Position numbers and translations under genes: made by a program
Shown here: piece after piece, positions 19,055 to 26,874 of the stretch
Position numbering within the stretch: position 1 is the stretch's first letter
How the letters are laid out: each line of letters starts with the position of its first letter
IMG/VR virus record: IMGVR_UViG_3300034092_001682
Location: 1 to 27,404 of that record
Origin: a virus
DNA length: 27,404 bases
Reading direction: 5' to 3' (one strand)
Notes under the pieces: model-generated
Seen by the model: the letters and a program-made list of their open reading frames with translations, nothing else
Database searches by the model: none
What the model was told of the DNA's origin: nothing

Positions 19055-19392
19055 TGTACTGGTGCCACGTCATCGGCAGGCTTGAAAAATTCCTCTACCG
19101 CTTTAGTAAATCCAATGATTGCAGGCTCCAACTCGTTAAAAGCTTTCACCTCATCGGCCAAATCGTCAATATTTGCAAAGGGGCACTTTTCTCCAATCTT
19201 GCGATATCCGCCCTGTATGCCAGCAAAAGCACAAGCCCTGCCAAATTTTAAGGAGTTACTCGCGGTTTTGGTGCTCATAACCTTGCCCAACTTTGCAAAA
19301 TCGTCCACCTGCAAATCAGAAAAAACTTGCTCAATTGCCAACATCGAAAAATAAAGGGGATGGCTAGCACCCCCTATTTTGATTTGCTGCAT
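19045..19392 (-). CDS. Tail assembly chaperone (G-like)
   Basis: 115-residue protein, MQQIKIGGASHPLYFSMLAIEQV at the start, ending AVEEFFKPADDVAPVQGK. N-terminal strands followed by helices match the phage tail assembly chaperone group, which keeps the tape measure soluble during tail assembly and is not part of the virion. The gene follows the tail-tube gene by one base. Its last codons contain the GGGAAAG heptamer, so a minority of ribosomes should make the longer GT form. No special promoter is seen; expression is from the head-tail transcript. The identification rests mainly on position plus the frameshift signal. Confidence 0.85.
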   Translation of the reverse strand: MQQIKIGGASHPLYFSMLAIEQVFSDLQVDDFAKLGKVMSTKTASNSLKFGRACAFAGIQGGYRKIGEKCPFANIDDLADEVKAFNELEPAIIGFTKAVEEFFKPADDVAPVQGK

Positions 19393-19393
19393 A

Positions 19394-19828
19394 TTATGGG
19401 GTTACAGTGCTAACAGTCAAAGCGCCAGTACCTTGCAAAGACGCTGTGAAAGTAGTTACGTCGTTATTTGGTGCGCTTAAAGTCAAGTTTGAAAAGAAAG
19501 CCGAGCCGCTCAATTTAATATCTCCGCTAACCTGTGAAGTCATTACAGCAGTGATAGAAGTTCCAGCTGCGAGGTCTGTGTAAATATCCTTCCAAGAGAT
19601 AGAAGCAACGCCCCCATCCTCTTCAAACATACCGTCTATATTCATAGTCCAGCCGCCTTCGCCTACGATAAACTCTTTCCAGCCTGCGCTGTCTTTGTTG
19701 GTGGTTTCGATCATATCCTTAGTTACGTCGAAGTCGTTAGAGGTCGCGTTTGCGATTTTTGTTAAAGTACCGCTTACATCTTTGTAAATTGCGATAAGTG
19801 TTCCGTTTACTACGTTTGCAGTTGCCAT
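19394..19828 (-). CDS. Major tail (tube) protein
   Basis: 144-residue protein of the TP901-1-like tail-tube family. It has MATANVVNGTLIAIYKDVSG, then IANATSNDFDVTKDMIETTNKDSAGWKEF (the usual block with the TTNKDS turn), GGWTMNIDGMF, and a C-terminal beta strand TFTASLQGTGALTV. Hexamers stack into the tail tube. The leader is A-rich (TAAAAAAAAATATATAAA), as is common for well-translated Bacteroidota genes without Shine-Dalgarno. It lies between the gp10-like gene and the chaperones. The small size means no extra Ig-like domain. The call is confident. Confidence 0.92.
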   Translation of the reverse strand: MATANVVNGTLIAIYKDVSGTLTKIANATSNDFDVTKDMIETTNKDSAGWKEFIVGEGGWTMNIDGMFEEDGGVASISWKDIYTDLAAGTSITAVMTSQVSGDIKLSGSAFFSNLTLSAPNNDVTTFTASLQGTGALTVSTVTP

Positions 19829-19843
19829 TTTATATATTTTTTT

Positions 19844-20284
19844 TTATTTCACTGTGAAGCCTGCCTTGTGAGCTTTGTCTGCGATTATACGCACGAGATC
19901 CCGCTCAGTATTGGCAATAAATGTATCTTTATAAGAATTAAACGCCCTGCTCATTTGATTGTGTGCAGGCATTTTGCCACGATTTGCGCCGTTGTATTCG
20001 CGCTTTTGTGTCCCGTGCTCGTAAATATAGGCGTGATATCCTTTGTATCCACCATAAACACGCGCACCAATGAGACGAACCGCAGCAAATCTAAAGCGCG
20101 GATTTTTGTCGATAAAACCGATAGAGCGGGATAAATTACCCGTATCGTCTTGCACGTTGTTTTGCGCTAAACTTATAAACTCTTTGCTATTTTTTTCAAT
20201 GACTCCCCCAACTACCTGCGTAGGCAAACCCAGCGACTTTATTCCGCTGATTGCTTGCTGTAACTGGGTGTTAAAGTTAGTCAT
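19844..20284 (-). CDS. HK97 gp10-like head-tail/tail completion protein
   Basis: 146-residue protein of the HK97 gp10-like family: an N-terminal helix, then VQDDTGNLSRSIGF (the D-TG-L--S motif), and a basic FRFAAVRLIGARVYGGYKGYHAYIYEHGT segment with YHAYIYEHGT typical of the family. A final helix (RDLVRIIADKAHKAGF) follows. It helps to join tail to head. It overlaps the preceding head-closure gene by 8 bases and precedes the tail-tube gene directly; the tail-terminator gene that usually stands between them is found further down at 18312-18713. Confidence 0.88.
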   Translation of the reverse strand: MTNFNTQLQQAISGIKSLGLPTQVVGGVIEKNSKEFISLAQNNVQDDTGNLSRSIGFIDKNPRFRFAAVRLIGARVYGGYKGYHAYIYEHGTQKREYNGANRGKMPAHNQMSRAFNSYKDTFIANTERDLVRIIADKAHKAGFTVK

Positions 20285-20606
20285 TTTTGTAGCTGATTTC
20301 CGTATGCAATTTAATATACATCCGTCGTTCTAGGTCAGCAATTGCAATAATGTTGTATTTGTTAGAGTTCCAAACAACCCGATCCGATACTTTTATATTG
20401 CTGTCGTATCTGATTGTGAAATTGACGGTTTGCTTATTTTCGCGGCGGTCGGCGTTTACCTCTTCGCTACCTGTTTCCAATTCAACAACACGCGCCCACG
20501 GTGCAGCAATCTCCGCCCAAGTTTGGAGTTTCTCGCCTGTGTTGGTGTCTGTCGTTTCGGTGTAGCGCTGAATACTTACAGGCTCATCCATTAGCCCTGC
20601 GTTCAT
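20277..20606 (-). CDS. Head closure protein (SPP1 gp16 / HK97 gp9-like)
   Basis: 109-residue protein of the phage head-tail joining family: MDEPVSIQRYTETTDTNTGEKLQTWAEIAAPWARV, with the typical I-R-T-G-Q-W block, then a LETGSEEV-type segment, FTIRYDSNIKVSDRVVWNSNKYNIIAIAD and a strand-rich C-terminus. It forms the ring that closes the portal after packaging. It overlaps the connector gene by 4 bases and the gp10-like gene by 8. An internal ATG six codons in is possible, but the overlap favours 20606. Confidence 0.88.
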   Translation of the reverse strand: MNAGLMDEPVSIQRYTETTDTNTGEKLQTWAEIAAPWARVVELETGSEEVNADRRENKQTVNFTIRYDSNIKVSDRVVWNSNKYNIIAIADLERRMYIKLHTEISYKND

Positions 20607-21262
20607 ATAATTACAGGAATTTTGTAAGAGTCCAAAAGATAGTGAAACCCAAAATTTAGCGGGGTGTTGTTTACGCCCACAGTGATAGCCATACGATTAT
20701 CGTAGTACTGCCCAATCAATAAAAGCGCCGCGTGCTTAACTGCAGCAGGGAAAATAGTATCTGGCGCAACGTTAGCTGTGCCCACTGGATTAAATCCCTC
20801 GCTTACTTCAACAATGTACTTTATTACGTCATCCGTTACGCTTGTGGGCGCGTCATTCATAAAGATATTTTTTGTAAAGTTGCTCATTGGATCAGGTGAA
20901 ACTATCCAATCGGCAGCGGCGAAGGTTTGGATCGTGTTATTATCGTCAACGTAGTAAACATTATTTACAGCCAATACGCGGCTATTCACGCGCAGATAAT
21001 TGCCTGAGGGTATACTCAGCCCGTTTATTGGATTAATAAGCGCAGGAAAGCCTGTATAATAGTCAAATCCATAGCGAGCCGTTGCCTTACGCACCGAATA
21101 ACCCAAATAACCAGCACAGGCCTCTAAAGCCATAGAGATAAGGCCAGAAATATAGGTATCGTCTGCGCTAGTAGTTACGCGAAGGTGCTGCTTTGCATCC
21201 GCTACACTAATATAGTCGGTTGCTGCATTTGCAAAAGCCGTGTATTGTCTAGCCTTAAACAT
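20603..21262 (-). CDS. Head-tail connector (gp6-like adaptor)
   Basis: 219-residue protein matching gp6-like connectors. The N-terminal segment ISVADAKQHLRVTTSADDTYISGLISMALEACAGYLGYSV (about 18-57) is the classical helical pair; a beta-rich insert follows and the end has AAVKHAALLLIGQYYDNRMAI (about 173-193). Twelve to thirteen copies normally form a ring below the portal. The gene is longer than minimal adaptors (about 100 residues) because of the insert. It follows the 66-residue gene by one base and overlaps the head-closure gene by 4. Confidence 0.9.
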   Translation of the reverse strand: MFKARQYTAFANAATDYISVADAKQHLRVTTSADDTYISGLISMALEACAGYLGYSVRKATARYGFDYYTGFPALINPINGLSIPSGNYLRVNSRVLAVNNVYYVDDNNTIQTFAAADWIVSPDPMSNFTKNIFMNDAPTSVTDDVIKYIVEVSEGFNPVGTANVAPDTIFPAAVKHAALLLIGQYYDNRMAITVGVNNTPLNFGFHYLLDSYKIPVII

Positions 21263-21263
21263 T

Positions 21264-21464
21264 TTATTCCGCGTCGAGTTCGGTCTCTGGGTTTACTGTC
21301 TTGCCTTTTTTGCTTGGCTTGCTACTAGTAAGCGCTGGAATTTCAACCGCAACGCCTGCCTCAATTAAAAGCATCGCTTGCTTAGTTTCAATTATCACCT
21401 CTTCGCCTACGTTATAACTTAGGTTAAAGCGTCCTGTTGGGTTTGCAGTAAATCTCACTTTCAT
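21264..21464 (-). CDS. Small head-region protein, 66 residues
   Basis: 66-residue protein: MKVRFTANPTGRFNLSYNVGEEVIIETKQAMLLIEAGVAVEI, then a charged tail (SSKPSKKGKTVNPETELDAE). Small proteins with VGEEV and AxxLIEAGVA blocks are common between capsid and connector genes in Bacteroidota and other phages; I know no defined role. It lies below the structured RNA at 21471-21508 and directly above the connector gene. It may be a minor capsid or head-completion factor. The start is clear at ATG 21464. Confidence 0.75.
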   Translation of the reverse strand: MKVRFTANPTGRFNLSYNVGEEVIIETKQAMLLIEAGVAVEIPALTSSKPSKKGKTVNPETELDAE

Positions 21465-21470
21465 AATAGC

Positions 21471-21508
21471 CCGAGGGCGGTGCAGTCAAGACCACCCTCA
21501 GCACTCGG
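21471..21508 (-). promoter_or_regulatory. Hairpin between capsid gene and downstream head genes
   Basis: In the 73-base gap after the capsid gene, the minus-strand RNA can pair GGGTGGT (21497-21491) with ACCGCCC (21481-21475), 7 bp with one G-U and a 9-base loop. An outer CCGA/TCGG stem may extend it. No U-run follows, so partial attenuation or RNA processing is more likely than full termination. It would help to keep capsid output above that of connectors. Confidence 0.5.
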
Positions 21509-21537
21509 AACTTTTACGCCCCCGAGCGGGCAGATTA

Positions 21538-22851
21538 TTAGGCTACGATGTCTTTGCAGACAGCGAAGGCTTTAGGTTGCAATAAGTTTACATCCATATA
21601 AGAATTGAGGATAACATTTGTCAAACCAGCAGTAGCTCCACTAAATGGGTCTACGACTAATTCCATTCCTCCCCAGTTCGCAACGGCCATCATATTGAAG
21701 GCCCCGTAAATCATAGCAGACAATGAGCTGCTAGATCCTTTGCTCAAGTTAGAAGGCACGAGGGTTGTGGTAGCCACTTGGTAGCCGTTCAACTCAGTAC
21801 CGCCTGAAGGCCAGATAAAGTTACCTTCAACGCCTGAAGCTTGGCGTGGGATGCTTTGCAAAGCACCTTTTACCAATGGGTTAGTCAAATAAGCGTATCC
21901 CATAGCGTTGCTATTTTCTACGGCTTTCATCAAATTAACAACGTCAGCCCAAACTGGAGCGATTCCGTTTGCGTTGGTTGCGTTTGAAGTTGCGCCACCT
22001 GCGTAAACTACGTTTACGTTGCTGTTTGCGATGATACCTGTAGGCTCGTTAGATCCGCCTCCTTTGATAGCAGCAGCTTCCAAAGATTGAGCCATTGCAT
22101 TCAACAACCAGTTACGCACGTATCCGTCAATTGAGTTGCTAGATTGCAGCATCAACTGGTTAGAAACTTGGATGTAAGCAGCCAATCTCTTAGGAGAAAA
22201 AGTTACCTTGCTGAAGGTAGGGCTCTTTTCGGTAGCGGTACCGTTTTCAGTGTTCCAGCCTGCACTAGGTACAGTTTGAGCAGTTGGCAAATCCAAGTTA
22301 CCCACCAAGCCAGACAAACGCTGTACGCCCAAACCAGCCAATACTGTGCGAGGCAACAATACGTCGATAATTGAACCTACAGAAGTTTGGATGTTTACGC
22401 CACCCTGATCGCCAGAGGTTCCGCCTGTTGCGGTCATATCACGAGTAAATACTTCAGAAGGGATTTTGATAGAGTGAGCGCTTACGCTTACGCCTGAACG
22501 CTGAAACTCATTGCCACCAACTGCAGAAAATTCGCCCTCGATACCTTCACGACGGCCAGAAATAGCCATTTCCATCGCACGCTTGAAGCTGTAAGATTTA
22601 GCCATTTCTGACTTTTCCTTTTCCTCGCTACGGCTAGCAGAGTGGCCAGCGGCTTGAGATGCCAAGTTTTGCAATTTCTCCAAAGTTTCAACCTCAGCCT
22701 TAATCGCGCCCAAACGGGCCTCGATTTCGCTCAAGCGGTTGGTTTCGGTTTCAGCCATACTACGGGCTTCGCGCTCGATAGTAGTTTGCAAGGTAGACAA
22801 TTCGCCTAGCAAACGTCCACGCTCTTCTTTCAATGCTTTAATTTTATTCAT
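21538..22851 (-). CDS. HK97-fold major capsid protein with N-terminal scaffold-like coiled coil
   Basis: 437-residue capsid protein of the HK97 family. Residues about 1-65 form a long coiled coil (KALKEERGRLLGELSTLQTTIEREAR...LSEIEARLGAIKAEVETLEKL). This corresponds to the delta/scaffold domain that the prohead protease removes, with cleavage probably somewhere in 70-105. The remainder carries the usual blocks: QGGVNIQTSVGSIIDVLL, WNTENGTATEKSPTFSKVTFSPKRLAAYIQVSNQLMLQS, a GGGSNEPTGI loop, and a C-terminal VVDPFSGATAGLTNVI segment. The leader is A-rich. A GC-rich hairpin follows the gene. The protease and portal genes sit directly upstream in the usual order. The call is certain at family level. 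Confidence 0.95.
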   Translation of the reverse strand: MNKIKALKEERGRLLGELSTLQTTIEREARSMAETETNRLSEIEARLGAIKAEVETLEKLQNLASQAAGHSASRSEEKEKSEMAKSYSFKRAMEMAISGRREGIEGEFSAVGGNEFQRSGVSVSAHSIKIPSEVFTRDMTATGGTSGDQGGVNIQTSVGSIIDVLLPRTVLAGLGVQRLSGLVGNLDLPTAQTVPSAGWNTENGTATEKSPTFSKVTFSPKRLAAYIQVSNQLMLQSSNSIDGYVRNWLLNAMAQSLEAAAIKGGGSNEPTGIIANSNVNVVYAGGATSNATNANGIAPVWADVVNLMKAVENSNAMGYAYLTNPLVKGALQSIPRQASGVEGNFIWPSGGTELNGYQVATTTLVPSNLSKGSSSSLSAMIYGAFNMMAVANWGGMELVVDPFSGATAGLTNVILNSYMDVNLLQPKAFAVCKDIVA

Positions 22852-22867
22852 TTTTTTGGTTTTTGTT

Positions 22868-23479
22868 TTAAAGGTTTTCGTATCTCAATAAAGCCAATTT
22901 AATAACATCGGCAGAGGCTTGGCTTCTTTTGGCCTCTTCGATTTCGCGCTCCTGATCACGTAAGGCAACAATGCTGCGAGCGTCGGCCTCAGTGTCTGCG
23001 TAAGCGGGGTAAGTAACAGGGCTAACGTCGTACAAATCCTCAATTACTGTAATACTGCGCTTGCCCATAGAGCCGTATTTGCTAGATTCGCCCCACTTCT
23101 GCTCCTTAATTGTAAAAGCAAAAGAGCTCTGGGTGATATCTCCGCGCATAATTGAACGAACAACGCTCATATGTGTAGGGTTTTCGTAATCTGGAACCCA
23201 AGTATACTCAAGATTGCCGTCGGCATTTACAAAGACGTTGCAAGTATTGGCTTTAGTGCGCCCTAGGATAAGCTCGGCCTCGTGGTTAAATAGACAGCGG
23301 ATGTCGTACTCTTTATTTAAAGCATTGTCAAACGCACCGCGCTCGATTACTTCCTCAAAATAGCCCAAATCCGTAACGCTATTAATTACGGCGGCAATGC
23401 CTCCAATCTCTTTAGGCATATTTTCGCCCTCTGAGCGGGCTATTACCGTACCTGTAAAAGTTCTGCGCTCTTGTTTCAT
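22868..23479 (-). CDS. Prohead protease (HK97 family, U35)
   Basis: 203-residue protease starting MKQERRTFTGTVI. The frame is open upstream to 23605 but that part overlaps the portal; the ATG at 23479, one base after the portal stop, fits the family. Visible blocks are GYFEEVIERGAFDNAL (39-54), CLFNHEAELILGRT with catalytic His66, GDITQSSFAFTI with Ser118 or Ser119 as the likely nucleophile, and DLYDVSPVTYPAYADTEAD (148-166). It cleaves the capsid N-terminal scaffold and itself during prohead maturation. The C-terminal charged helix (REIEEAKRSQ) is a likely assembly tail. Portal-protease-capsid order is standard. Confidence 0.93.
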   Translation of the reverse strand: MKQERRTFTGTVIARSEGENMPKEIGGIAAVINSVTDLGYFEEVIERGAFDNALNKEYDIRCLFNHEAELILGRTKANTCNVFVNADGNLEYTWVPDYENPTHMSVVRSIMRGDITQSSFAFTIKEQKWGESSKYGSMGKRSITVIEDLYDVSPVTYPAYADTEADARSIVALRDQEREIEEAKRSQASADVIKLALLRYENL

Positions 23480-23480
23480 T

Positions 23481-24764
23481 TTAAATATTCTCTTGGTTGT
23501 TAGTCCCCTCGGGATTGTTGTTTTTGTCTGCAGTTGCAAGCAATTGGTTAATCTTGGCGTCCATATAGGCGTCAATTTTTGAGGCTGGCACCAGATTGCT
23601 CTCAATTAGGTACTCATCGCCACCCTCGAAAGCGTTGGCATCCTCAAAATCTCTGGCCTCGTTTCTGCTCAACCAGCCGCCTCTGATACCTTTATTGTAA
23701 AAGTCGGCGCGATCGTTTGCAGAAGCCCTAAGCAAAGAGTTAAAGTTGTACTTAAAATACATATCCACTTTATCCACTTCTGTCAACAATTTACGACGCT
23801 TTTCCTCTTCGATATTGATTGCGTAGCTCATCAACGTACGGCTGTAAAAGTCCTGATATTCCTGCTCTGTGCTTGTTTTGGTGGTTGTGTTTGCGCCGAT
23901 CATAGAAGCGGGCACGCCAAAAATACGCGCAATCTCTTCAACGTCATACTTACGCGTCTCTAGATATTTCGCCTCGTCTGGGCTCAAACTCAAACGCTCC
24001 ATTTTTACGCCATTAGGCAGCACAGCACTGCGAGCCGCGCCATCTATTACGTCATCAAGCGACTGCTTTAGCGGCGCTGCCTGTTCTGGCTTTATCTGTC
24101 CCTCTGCAGTAAGCAAAAACTTAAGTACGCCGTTTTTGTATACTCCAGCATTGCCTGAAATCGCGGCTAAATCAATACCCAATGTCTCAGCGTGCAACAC
24201 AATAGGAGAAACCCCTACTAGTGGATTGTCTAAACACATTCCTTTGTAATGCAGCATATTGGCTGCTGGAATCATTGGCGGAAATCCTTTAGCGTTTACC
24301 TTGTAAAATAATTGCCCATCGCTGAGCACTGGCGTAACGTAGTCGGGATTAATTGGGTGCAACTCTACAGGCAGATATCTGGCGTCGCGATTGATAAAAG
24401 CGTAAGCATTGCCCCTCAACACCAATGCGCCCACCATAAATATTTCAAAATCGTAGCGGGTTTGGTAGCTGTTGGGCTCGTTAAGGGCTACGGTTGCGTA
24501 ATTATTCAATACAACCTCCTTGCCTCTTACTGTCTCTCTGTAAAGTTTCAAATGTAGGCCTGCTATACCGTCAGAAATAACTCTTACGCAAGCGTGTACT
24601 GAGGCAATAGATAGCGCAGTGCGCGGGTTAATTGCTTGACCGCTCTGCGTTTGGTAGCCAAATACACTATTTAAGGAATTTATAAGCCATTCGGTAGGCG
24701 CGGCCAAATTGCTGCGCTTTTGTACACCGTTCAAGCCTAAAAGCCTTTTAATACTAAACTGCAT
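23481..24764 (-). CDS. Portal protein (HK97 family)
   Basis: 427-residue portal protein. Typical blocks are the N-terminal TALSIASVHACVRVISDGIAGLHLKLY (about 49-75), NEPNSYQTRYDFEIFMVG (about 94-111), GNAYAFINRDARYLPVELHPINPDYV and the late EEIARIFGVPASMIG (about 277-291). Dodecamers form the channel through which terminase pumps DNA. The gene is driven by its own composite promoter in the 41-base gap upstream, with the -7 box only 4 bases before the ATG. This gives the head genes a second transcript independent of the terminase promoter. The C-terminus is acidic and Asn-rich. Firm call. Confidence 0.95.
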   Translation of the reverse strand: MQFSIKRLLGLNGVQKRSNLAAPTEWLINSLNSVFGYQTQSGQAINPRTALSIASVHACVRVISDGIAGLHLKLYRETVRGKEVVLNNYATVALNEPNSYQTRYDFEIFMVGALVLRGNAYAFINRDARYLPVELHPINPDYVTPVLSDGQLFYKVNAKGFPPMIPAANMLHYKGMCLDNPLVGVSPIVLHAETLGIDLAAISGNAGVYKNGVLKFLLTAEGQIKPEQAAPLKQSLDDVIDGAARSAVLPNGVKMERLSLSPDEAKYLETRKYDVEEIARIFGVPASMIGANTTTKTSTEQEYQDFYSRTLMSYAINIEEEKRRKLLTEVDKVDMYFKYNFNSLLRASANDRADFYNKGIRGGWLSRNEARDFEDANAFEGGDEYLIESNLVPASKIDAYMDAKINQLLATADKNNNPEGTNNQENI

Positions 24765-24768
24765 AGGG

Positions 24769-24803
24769 CGAAAATAAAACTAGAATATCGTAACATTTAC
24801 AAC
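24769..24803 (-). promoter_or_regulatory. Composite late promoter, copy 2 (portal)
   Basis: Minus strand: GTTGTAAATGTTACG (24803-24789), 12 bases, TATTTTCG (24776-24769), 4 bases, ATG (24764). All spacings equal those of copy 1 at 13507-13541; the upstream block differs at one base and the -7 box at one base. The surrounding sequences are unrelated, so this is a conserved regulatory unit and not a duplicated region. Confidence 0.8.
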
Positions 24804-24805
24804 TA

Positions 24806-25006
24806 TTAAGGGCGATTTTTTTCTAGCCACCGCGATAAAGTAGAGCGAAACACCTCGTAATTTTTAAACTTATTACGCTCAAATACTGCAAAGTATCGAG
24901 CCTCGATTTTGTCGTAAGCCTCGCGGTAGGTTGCGGAGTTGGGGAGTTCTTTGTAGTACTCCTGCATAAAGCACTCTGTGAAAGTTAGCCAAGCGTCTGA
25001 TTTCAT
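24806..25006 (-). CDS. Small protein between large terminase and portal, 66 residues
   Basis: 66-residue helical, charged protein: MKSDAWLTFTECFMQEYYKELPNSATYREAYDKIEARYFAVFE, ending RSTLSRWLEKNRP. The frame is open up to 25060, but the ATG at 25006 overlaps the terminase stop (ATGA) and gives a natural start. The aromatic, helical TYREAYDKIE...F..Y..FR..LSR block looks like a compact DNA- or protein-binding helical bundle. Similar small genes occur at this position in Bacteroidota phages in my recollection, with no assigned function. A terminase accessory role is plausible from position. Confidence 0.75.
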   Translation of the reverse strand: MKSDAWLTFTECFMQEYYKELPNSATYREAYDKIEARYFAVFERNKFKNYEVFRSTLSRWLEKNRP

Positions 25007-26622
25007 AACGGAACAAACCAAAAATCTGAATTTATATTTTTTGCGGCCTCCTGCATACAAGTGCCTAAAGCCATAACCAAAGACACAGGGCCGTCCACTT
25101 TATCCCCTGACTTTGCTTTGTCAATTTTAATATTACCCGCTGGATCTGTGCGCAGCATTATATTGCCCATCTGCCAACGCGTAACAGGATTGCCTCCGTG
25201 TCTGAGCCTGCCCTCTTTTACCAATCGCTCCAGTTCCATCGTGGGGGCAGACATTGAAACAAAGCCCTGTCCAAATTTAAACATCTCAAGCCCTTCATTC
25301 TGCAATTCAATAACTAACTGCGAAGAGTTAAAGCGGTCGAAAGCAATCTCTTTAATATCGTGATCAATTGCCAGTTTACAAATCTGCGCTTTAATATAAG
25401 CGTAATCTGTTACGTTGCCCTCCGTGGCTGTTATAAGCCCATCGGCCACCCATTGGCGTATGGATTGCCCTGCTGCGTCGTTTCTGCGCTTTACTGTCTC
25501 TTCAGGCAAATAGTACCACGTTTTTACTGCGCAGGTCTCTGGCCAATACAAAGTAAAAGCGCAAAAATCCCCAGAGGTTGCCAAATCGAGGCCGCCGTAA
25601 CATTCGCCCACCATTGCGCCCTCGTCGCTGCACTGCATCCAGTCGCTGTCATTTATCCAAGTTAGCGCCGTATCTGTCCAAACATTGAGCAGCTTCGTCT
25701 TAAATTCCACCTCTTTGCTCGCGTATTCCTTTGCCTCAGTGAGCGCTTGCTCTAATTGGCGCGGGTAAACAGAAATTCCCCAGTTTGGGTTAGCCTTTCT
25801 CCAGTTTTTGCTATCTGTCCAATCGTCCCCTTCATCTAGCGTATAGATCACAGAAAACAGCGAATCGTCCACAATTGCTCCCTCCAGCACTTTCGCGCAG
25901 AATTGGCGGTGTTTGTAGCACGGTGCCTCCTTATTAAAGCCTGCCGTCGTGATTGTAAACAGCAGCGGCTGCCTCCGCGCCCCCATTGAGTTGCGGATTA
26001 CGTTATAAAGTTCGTCGTTAGGGTGCGCGTGGTATTCATCAATTACAGCCATATGGCTATTAAGTCCGTCCTGCTTGTTTGGATTCCACTCTAACGGCCT
26101 GTAAATACTCTGCCCGTACAAGATACGGCGATTGTTGACTGAATTGTTGACAGTTACCGCCTCGCTCAACCAGCCGATATTCTGGCACATCCGCACGGAT
26201 TCGCCAAATACCATCATAGCCTGATCCAATTTTGTAGCAGCGCTGTAAACCTGCGCGGCTGGCTCATCGTCTACTAGCAAGCCATACAGCATAATCGCAG
26301 AGCTGAACGTCGATTTACCATTTTTTCGCGGTACTTCAACATAGGCGCGCGTAAAGCGCCTAAAGCCATCGCGCATAAATCCGAAAATATTGGCAACAAT
26401 AAAAGCCTGCCACGGCTCAAGTATAAAGTTACGCCCCGCGTGCTCGCCTGTTGTGTGCTCCAGTTCCTGTATGAAGGTAATAGCGTGCTCCGCTGCCACC
26501 TCATCAAAAACAAACTCCGAGCCCTCACGATCGCGCAAATATCTAGCGCAAGCGTTTTGCACGTGCTTACACGCCACAACCTCGCCAGAGGTAACAGCTA
26601 GAGCGTAATCGTGGTAATTCAC
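25003..26622 (-). CDS. terL: Terminase large subunit
   Basis: 539-residue packaging motor. The ATPase domain has Walker A VPRKNGKST (97-105), Walker B MAVIDEYH (191-198) and coupling motif TITTAG (223-228). The nuclease domain has GGLDLATSGD with Asp346, IAFDRFNSS as the second acidic site, and a late KSGDKVDGPVSLVMALG block with the third Asp. This is the Terminase_1 (HK97/P27-associated) type. The start is GTG at 26622, overlapping the preceding stop as GTGA; there is no ATG before the FILEPWQ block. It pairs with the P27-like small subunit, though an unknown gene lies between them. Confidence 0.96.
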   Translation of the reverse strand: MNYHDYALAVTSGEVVACKHVQNACARYLRDREGSEFVFDEVAAEHAITFIQELEHTTGEHAGRNFILEPWQAFIVANIFGFMRDGFRRFTRAYVEVPRKNGKSTFSSAIMLYGLLVDDEPAAQVYSAATKLDQAMMVFGESVRMCQNIGWLSEAVTVNNSVNNRRILYGQSIYRPLEWNPNKQDGLNSHMAVIDEYHAHPNDELYNVIRNSMGARRQPLLFTITTAGFNKEAPCYKHRQFCAKVLEGAIVDDSLFSVIYTLDEGDDWTDSKNWRKANPNWGISVYPRQLEQALTEAKEYASKEVEFKTKLLNVWTDTALTWINDSDWMQCSDEGAMVGECYGGLDLATSGDFCAFTLYWPETCAVKTWYYLPEETVKRRNDAAGQSIRQWVADGLITATEGNVTDYAYIKAQICKLAIDHDIKEIAFDRFNSSQLVIELQNEGLEMFKFGQGFVSMSAPTMELERLVKEGRLRHGGNPVTRWQMGNIMLRTDPAGNIKIDKAKSGDKVDGPVSLVMALGTCMQEAAKNINSDFWFVPL

Positions 26623-26873
26623 TCAGGGCGCAGAGATAGAAAATAATTTACCGCCTGCTCAGCAAGTTGCAAATTTCTGTAGATTCTAGGCTCGTGATTC
26701 CAAAGCCCATCACCGCCGCAGCATTTCCAGCCGCTGCCCTGATTGGATTCAACAATAAAGCCCTGCCCAAAAGGTTGCACTCTATACTCGCGATAGGTGC
26801 GCTCGGCTTTCATCTTCACGTGAGCAGTTTCAAACGCGGCCTTACTTACGGCCTTTTTAACTTTCTTTTCCAT
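26619..26873 (-). CDS. Unknown small protein between terminase subunits
   Basis: 84-residue protein. A basic N-terminus (MEKKVKKAVSKAAFETAHVKMKAERTYREYRV) is followed by a compact domain with PFGQGFIVESNQGSGWKCCGGDGLWNHEPRIYRNLQLAEQAVNYFLSL. Its CC and the W-H region are unusual. The second half reads like a small beta-alpha fold in which a glycine-rich turn ends in a helix. It begins one base after the small terminase stop and ends in a GTGA overlap with the large subunit, so it is translated with the packaging genes. I know no family; a terminase regulator or packaging cofactor is inferred only from position. Confidence 0.72.
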   Translation of the reverse strand: MEKKVKKAVSKAAFETAHVKMKAERTYREYRVQPFGQGFIVESNQGSGWKCCGGDGLWNHEPRIYRNLQLAEQAVNYFLSLRPE

Positions 26874-26874
26874 A

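Noticed and set aside
23480-23605. Upstream extension of the prohead protease frame
   Set aside because: It overlaps the portal 3' end in another frame and does not resemble protease sequence; the ATG at 23479 is one base after the portal stop.
23765-23776. TTATCCACT as a second DnaA box
   Set aside because: It has one mismatch and lies inside the portal gene without nearby regulatory elements.
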